Shown piece by piece: positions 4,457 through 7,556 of a stretch of DNA of 7,556 nucleotides. A program made the position numbers and the translations under genes. A model generated the notes under the pieces. It did not search any database. It was not told the origin of the DNA and saw only the letters and a list, made by a program, of their open reading frames with translations. The stretch spans positions 1 to 7,556 of the forward strand of contig JAMOQH010000147.1 in the NCBI GenBank assembly GCA_027064085.1. Reading direction: 5' to 3'. Within the stretch, counting starts at the first letter, position 1. Each line of letters starts with the position of its first letter. Source of the stretch: a bacterium (GTDB lineage Bacteria > UBP6 > JAFGXH01).

Positions 4457-5743
4457 CTACAAAAGCTCAAATTCTTTTTTATCATACAAACATAAACCAG
4501 AAGAATAAATCTTAAAATCTTTTATTTTATATGATAACTTCCGAACTTCAATATTATCATAAACATAATTTTCAAATAAATCTTTAAAAAAATCAAAGTC
4601 CATAGATAAGAAAAAATGCTCATAATCAAAATCACTTGAAAGATAATACAATTCAGGGGAATCAGCATAAAATTCATAATAGTACCTAACTAGACCTATA
4701 AAATCAAAATCAATCTTTTTTAAATCAGCTATAAAATCAGAAACCAAAGTCCAATGACCATATGACTCAGATATCAATATATACTTTTCAAAATCAATCT
4801 TTTTTATCTTCTCTTTTACAATATATACTTTATTTTCTGAATCAGAATTAAAAAGATTATCTTCTCTGTAAATTTCGCCCTCAAAAACATATTTTATACT
4901 CACAGAAACCCTTTTTTCGAAATTTTCCAAAATAGAATAATTACCTTCAGATGATAAATCAATATGCTTAGAAATAAGAGAGAAAAAATAACGTTTGACA
5001 GATATCTGAGAATGAGTAAACATTCTGATTTTATTCTCTTTTTTCCAACCGTCAATAATTCTAACACTTAATTCATTTTCTGAAAACATAGATTTTTTAA
5101 CATATTTCATAATATAGCTAACAGAAGCTTGAACTGAATCCAAAACTTCAAAATCATACTGCACACCCAAAGAAAAAGTTTTTATTGTATTTTGCAGATG
5201 ATTTTTAAAAGCAGGAATCTCATCTTCTGACAGAAAAATAATTCCGTGCAAATGCGGAGTAAAATCTTTATGAGGTTCTATCACACGAAGATATGTAGTT
5301 TTAACTTTTTTTCTATCAATTATAAAATTATGATACAAATGTCTAAAAGATTCATTTAGTTTTTTATAACCATCTGACAAAAAAGTAAATTTTTTATTTC
5401 TAACGTGACAACCATTTTTTAAAGTCTTAAATTTATGAAATTCCGAAGGCAAAGTAAGCGTAACAAAAACAGCTTTTTTATTTTGTTTTATTGCTTTATT
5501 TTGCATATATGTAGATACAAAGTTAAACCACAAATAATTATCTTTTTGAATATTCATAAAATCATAAACAACTGGAAAAAACTCTCCTGATGTTTTATTA
5601 ATTACTCTTAATTTTGAAACAAATGAAGATATTTTGCTTGAAGTTTTCAAAGAGAGTGAAATATATTCATTTGTTTTTCTTTTTACAAATTCGTTATAAG
5701 TTTCTTTCTCTAAGTTGTTTTTTTTCTGTTTTTTTGGTATCAT
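4457..5743 (-). CDS. rep: HUH-superfamily rolling-circle replication initiator (428 aa), phiX174 gpA-like catalytic motifs
   Basis: This is the replication initiator that nicks the double-stranded form. Motif 1 FVTLTLP is at 93-99. Motif 2 PHLHGIIF contains the metal-binding H164-L-H166. Motif 3 is SYIMKYVKK with Y210 and Y214 three residues apart. Two tyrosines in Y-x3-Y with an intervening Lys are typical of the phiX174 gpA-type superfamily, in which both act in turn during nicking and closing. A later KIRMFTHSQ (238-246) resembles the arginine/serine motif that follows in phage GPA-type Reps. The C-terminal 160 residues are rich in Asp, Phe and Tyr and match nothing I recognise. The ATG at 5743 is the first possible start, because an in-frame TGA lies 7 nt upstream. 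No good ribosome site is visible, and a hairpin sits about 25 nt before it, so translation may be kept low or coupled to the RHH gene. Confidence 0.92.
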   Translation of the reverse strand: MIPKKQKKNNLEKETYNEFVKRKTNEYISLSLKTSSKISSFVSKLRVINKTSGEFFPVVYDFMNIQKDNYLWFNFVSTYMQNKAIKQNKKAVFVTLTLPSEFHKFKTLKNGCHVRNKKFTFLSDGYKKLNESFRHLYHNFIIDRKKVKTTYLRVIEPHKDFTPHLHGIIFLSEDEIPAFKNHLQNTIKTFSLGVQYDFEVLDSVQASVSYIMKYVKKSMFSENELSVRIIDGWKKENKIRMFTHSQISVKRYFFSLISKHIDLSSEGNYSILENFEKRVSVSIKYVFEGEIYREDNLFNSDSENKVYIVKEKIKKIDFEKYILISESYGHWTLVSDFIADLKKIDFDFIGLVRYYYEFYADSPELYYLSSDFDYEHFFLSMDFDFFKDLFENYVYDNIEVRKLSYKIKDFKIYSSGLCLYDKKEFELL

Positions 5744-5767
5744 TTTATATCATTTATTTTGAGATAG

Positions 5768-5795
5768 AGGGAGTTTGCACACTCCCTTTTTTTTT
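5768..5795 (+). terminator. Perfect 7-bp hairpin plus T9: plus-strand intrinsic terminator, also a leader hairpin of rep
   Basis: AGGGAGT (5768-5774), a 6-nt loop, ACTCCCT (5781-5787) and then nine T (5787-5795) form a textbook intrinsic terminator for plus-strand transcripts. No plus-strand gene precedes it closely, so its target would be antisense RNA through rep. On the minus strand it lies between the RHH stop and the rep start with no T run, so there it would act only as an mRNA or single-strand DNA hairpin. Confidence 0.6.
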
Positions 5796-5799
5796 GAAA

Positions 5800-6006
5800 T
5801 TAATAAATTTCCACAAAGCCTTTTGAAATCTTTTCCATAATATCTTTTTTAATCAAATCCAATATCCACTTAGAACGGTTATCTATTCCCATTTTTTGCT
5901 CATATTGTCTAATTACATACATATCTTTTTCTGTAAGCTTCACAATAATATTATTTATTTTTCGTTTTTCATAAAATTCTTTTGAAAGCGGATATTGCTC
6001 AAACAT
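5800..6006 (-). CDS. Ribbon-helix-helix DNA-binding protein (68 aa)
   Basis: The 68 residues show the pattern of the CopG/Arc/MetJ fold. The strand NNIIVKLTEKD is at about 18-28, helix A MYVIRQYEQKMGI at 29-41, the turn DNRS follows, and helix B KWILDLIKKDI is at 46-56. A short N-terminal arm (MFEQYPLSKEFYEKRK) and a C-terminal tail flank it. RHH proteins bind DNA as dimers through the paired strand. The ATG at 6006 has an AAGGA ribosome site 7-8 nt away, and a good promoter lies 33-61 nt upstream. It is the first gene before rep, the place where small plasmids carry CopG-type copy-number repressors. I infer that it regulates rep by binding its own promoter region, where A+T-rich inverted repeats (6024-6030 and 6054-6060) flank the -10 box. 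No partner toxin is present. Confidence 0.8.
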   Translation of the reverse strand: MFEQYPLSKEFYEKRKINNIIVKLTEKDMYVIRQYEQKMGIDNRSKWILDLIKKDIMEKISKGFVEIY

Positions 6007-6038
6007 TTTTTTTCCTTATTATGAAATATTGTATTAAC

Positions 6039-6067
6039 ATTATACTAAATTATAATATTTAAAGCAA
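6039..6067 (-). promoter_or_regulatory. Sigma70-type promoter of the RHH-rep operon
   Basis: On the minus strand TTGCTT (complement of 6062-6067) is followed by exactly 17 nt and TATAAT (complement of 6039-6044). This is a full-match -10 box with a half-match -35 box at ideal spacing. The start would be near 6032, giving a leader of about 26 nt to the RHH ATG. AAATATT/AATATTT inverted arms (6024-6030, 6054-6060) flank the -10 box and may be an operator, although such A+T-rich repeats can arise by chance. Confidence 0.65.
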
Positions 6068-6076
6068 GGCTTTTTT

Positions 6077-6099
6077 TGGGTGTTACCCACTTTTTTTTT
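6077..6099 (+). terminator. Small hairpin plus T9, plus-strand terminator-like
   Basis: TGGGT-GTT-ACCCA (6077-6089) is followed by C and nine T. It is also preceded by seven T. As RNA from the plus strand it is a short intrinsic terminator. No plus-strand gene lies upstream within reach, so like the element near 5780 it would stop antisense transcription, here before it enters the secretin gene. In single-stranded phage DNA it would be a small hairpin between A-tracts or T-tracts. Confidence 0.45.
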
Positions 6100-6111
6100 A
6101 ATAGGTCAAGG

Positions 6112-6169
6112 GAGCAAAGCTCATTTATTGCTCGTTCGTCCCTCACTCGGCAATAAATCAGCATTGCTC
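6112..6169. promoter_or_regulatory. 58-nt imperfect hairpin at the secretin 3' end, packaging-signal candidate
   Basis: The arm GAGCAAAGCTCATTTATTGC (6112-6131) pairs with GCAATAAATCAGCATTGCTC (6150-6169) at 18 of 20 positions, around an 18-nt loop. A further CG/CG pair is possible at the loop base. The stem contains the secretin stop codon and its last 15 codons or so. No T run follows in either direction, so it is not an ordinary terminator. In Ff phages the packaging signal is an imperfect hairpin directly after gene IV, and this element has the same place and form. The function is inferred from that parallel. Confidence 0.6.
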
Positions 6170-7332
6170 AAAGATTTAAGAACTTGTATAGCAATAGTTA
6201 TATTACTTTTAGACTCTGTTTTATATGAATATTCAAACATACTTCCTAGTAATGGAATACCAGACAAAATGGGAATCCTAATATCATTATTTTCAACTTT
6301 AGTTTGTTTAATACCACTCAACACAAGCACTTGACCAATTTTTAGATTAGTAATAGAATTTAAATATCTTTTATTTGTAGAGGGTGTTTTATCATCTGCG
6401 GAAATGTTAATCAAATCTTCAATAGTCAAATCAATATCAAGCGTTATAAAATCATTATAAATAGAAGCTTTACCCTTAATCTTTAACCCAACGTCTTTAT
6501 ATTCATACGAATTATTATTCTGAACAGTGTTTGAATCAGTTTTGGTATTTTGTACCAAATAAGGTATATTTTGAACCGATTCAAATTTAAAATTATTATT
6601 ATTCTTTACTAAAACATACGGATATTGATTAATTTTAATTAAATTTGAAGTATTTAAAAAACGCAAAGCACCATAAAACGAAGTTGAAGAAATTATATTT
6701 TTGCTAGAAGATAAAGGAAAAAGCAAAGTATTAATAGCGACTTGCATAGAATTATCTAGACTTTTATATAAAGTAGCAAATTTAACTCCACGCTCATTTA
6801 CATCATTATCATCATATGACAATATTATAAATTTTAAAATAACTTGCTTTGCCTGTTTATCCAAAGAAGATAAAAAAGTATCAATACGTTTTTTTTGCAA
6901 CTGATTACAAGAAACAATAAAACTATTATTAGATTCAAGATAAACGAATTTCAATTCAAGCATTTTTAAATACTTAATAAAATCAGAAGAACAATTATAA
7001 GAGAGATTAAAAGCATAATTACGAACTTTATACTTAAGCTTTTTAGAGAGATAATAAAACTCTCCTTTTTTCTTTAAATTCAAACCTTTTTTAGAAACAG
7101 CTATTTTGAAAGCCTCAAAAAGAGTCTTGGGTTTTTTAATTGTAGGAATAAAAAAAGAAATATTTTCTTTTGTCAAATCCTCGTCAATAAATATATTTAT
7201 ATTGTTGGCAGAAGCGACAGAAGAAGCAAAATGCTCAAGAGTAACAGAGCGATAATCAGGTAATCCAAATACATCACTTACTACCAGAATTAAAAGGATT
7301 AATACTCGAGATTTCCAACGTGTTTTCATCAT
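6121..7332 (-). CDS. Outer-membrane secretin, pIV-type phage exit channel (403 aa)
   Basis: This is the channel through which virions leave the cell. A signal peptide (1-23, basic KTRWKSR then a hydrophobic stretch ending VFG) is followed by an N0-like periplasmic domain (LEHFASSVASANNINIFIDE, about 32-52), further N-domains, and the secretin core from about residue 250. The core includes YKDVGLKIKGKASI, NLKIGQVLVLSGI and the family signature IPILSGIPLLGSMF (353-366). Total length is close to Ff pIV, so it is complete. The start is placed at ATG 7332, 6 nt after AAGGAG (complement of 7339-7344), and a second ATG follows directly at 7329. A longer in-frame form from 7503 would bury the signal peptide and overlap zot heavily. 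The gene overlaps the zot 3' end by 59 nt. The last 15 or so residues (NADLLPSEGRTSNK region) lie beyond the conserved domain and are encoded by the large hairpin. Confidence 0.93.
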   Translation of the reverse strand: MMKTRWKSRVLILLILVVSDVFGLPDYRSVTLEHFASSVASANNINIFIDEDLTKENISFFIPTIKKPKTLFEAFKIAVSKKGLNLKKKGEFYYLSKKLKYKVRNYAFNLSYNCSSDFIKYLKMLELKFVYLESNNSFIVSCNQLQKKRIDTFLSSLDKQAKQVILKFIILSYDDNDVNERGVKFATLYKSLDNSMQVAINTLLFPLSSSKNIISSTSFYGALRFLNTSNLIKINQYPYVLVKNNNNFKFESVQNIPYLVQNTKTDSNTVQNNNSYEYKDVGLKIKGKASIYNDFITLDIDLTIEDLINISADDKTPSTNKRYLNSITNLKIGQVLVLSGIKQTKVENNDIRIPILSGIPLLGSMFEYSYKTESKSNITIAIQVLKSLSNADLLPSEGRTSNK

Positions 7333-7556
7333 TTGCCACTCCTTGAATAAATGAAATAAAAGAACGATTAACAGTAACTGAAACAATAGACTCACTAAAA
7401 ACCCTGCGAGAGCTAATAATTTGCAAATTAAAATTTTCACGAGCAAAAGCCAATAATTTAATATCAAACTGTTCATCTCGCCAGGTACACATCTCAACAT
7501 CACAAAGAAATCTCATATAAACTGAATCATCATAATCAGGCATAACACTATCATCA
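7274..7556 (-). CDS. zot: Zot-like (pI) assembly ATPase, C-terminal part across the join
   Basis: This is the 3' end of the same gene. Bases 7430-7556 duplicate 1-127, and the unique part is 7429-7274 (51 codons plus TGA or equivalent stop). The frame is continuous: the codon ending at base 1 (Phe299) is followed by Asn, Leu and Gln read from 7429 down. The segment contributes the end of the periplasmic domain, a Ser/Asn/Val-rich region ending FNSGSK. It has two Cys in the duplicated section that could form a periplasmic disulfide. Its last 59 nt overlap the start of the secretin gene in another frame, so the C-terminus of Zot and the secretin signal peptide are encoded by the same DNA. An apparent start inside this segment at 7543 is an internal Met and not a separate gene. 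Confidence 0.93.
   Translation of the reverse strand, partial: DDSVMPDYDDSVYMRFLCDVEMCTWRDEQFDIKLLAFARENFNLQIISSRRVFSESIVSVTVNRSFISFIQGVANDENTLEISSINPFNSGSK
7430..7556. repeat. Right copy of 127-bp terminal direct repeat
   Basis: This is an exact copy of 1-127. It should be removed once when the genome is closed, leaving a 7429-bp circle. It carries only internal zot sequence. Confidence 0.95.

Larger units (their letters stand above)
6007..6120. other. Main intergenic region: promoter, hairpins and candidate replication origin
   Basis: This is the largest non-coding gap after the divergent region. It holds the rep-operon promoter, the small T-flanked hairpin at 6077-6089, a minus-strand CCCTTGACC with a possible CTTG/A nick (complement of 6104-6112) and the outer arm of the large hairpin. 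The combination after the pIV-type gene is where Ff phages place packaging signal and origins. The origin assignment is inference: the nick motif is short and resembles the CTTG/A site of phiX174 and pC194-type origins only in its core. Confidence 0.4.

Noticed and set aside
6080-6334. Plus-strand open frame over the secretin end and hairpin
   Set aside because: It is antisense to conserved secretin sequence and has no ribosome site or recognisable protein features.
7333-7503. Longer secretin starting at 7503
   Set aside because: The extension overlaps zot for over 200 nt and would place a long leader before a normal signal peptide. A strong ribosome site directly precedes 7332.

Overview
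The window is a linearised copy of a small circular genome. Its first 127 bases are repeated exactly as its last 127 bases, so the unique molecule is 7429 bp, and one gene (zot) runs across the join. The gene content is that of a filamentous bacteriophage (inovirus) and appears complete: a Zot/pI assembly ATPase, a pIV-type secretin, a pIII-type Cys-rich adhesin with a C-terminal anchor, several tiny one-helix coat proteins, a small pV-like protein and an HUH rolling-circle replication initiator. No integrase, transposase, tRNA, rRNA or CRISPR array is visible.

The DNA is strongly A+T-rich. One promoter (about 4021-4059) is an extended -10 box behind periodic T-tracts and has no -35 box, which is the style of sigma70 promoters in Campylobacterota (Campylobacter, Helicobacter, Arcobacter relatives). 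That suggests a host in this phylum, but it is an inference from base composition and promoter style, not a taxonomic proof.

Layout, mostly on the minus strand and read in the direction of transcription: a pV-like small protein (3937-3677), a 62-residue unknown (3633-3445), two tandem leaderless coat proteins of 40 and 37 residues (3367-3245 and 3241-3128), a hairpin with a short U tail (3086-3106), a 119-residue minor coat candidate (3066-2707), a 38-residue one-helix protein (2710-2594), the 491-residue adhesin (2592-1117), a 71-residue pVI/DUF2523-like membrane protein (1117-902), Zot (897 to 1, then 7429 to 7274), and the secretin (7332-6121). The order pV, small coats, pIII, pVI, pI, pIV matches the classical Ff order. 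Next comes a non-coding region (6007-6120) with strong secondary structure that begins in the secretin 3' end. Then a promoter drives a ribbon-helix-helix protein (6006-5800) and Rep (5743-4457).

The only plus-strand gene (4117-4401) encodes a small helix-turn-helix protein. It is divergent from the structural operon and convergent with rep. A palindrome overlapping -10-like sequence lies in the divergent region (4001-4013). This resembles the repressor arrangement of temperate or chronically carried filamentous phages.

Proposed working model: RHH plus Rep control and carry out rolling-circle replication. The pV-like protein coats the new single strands. The coat and minor coat proteins wait in the inner membrane. 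Zot exchanges the pV-like protein for coat while threading the virion through the secretin. The adhesin caps the particle and recognises the next host. The HTH protein sets the level of structural expression. The most interesting non-coding element is a 58-nt imperfect hairpin (6112-6169) that encodes the secretin C-terminus and lies where Ff phages keep their packaging signal.
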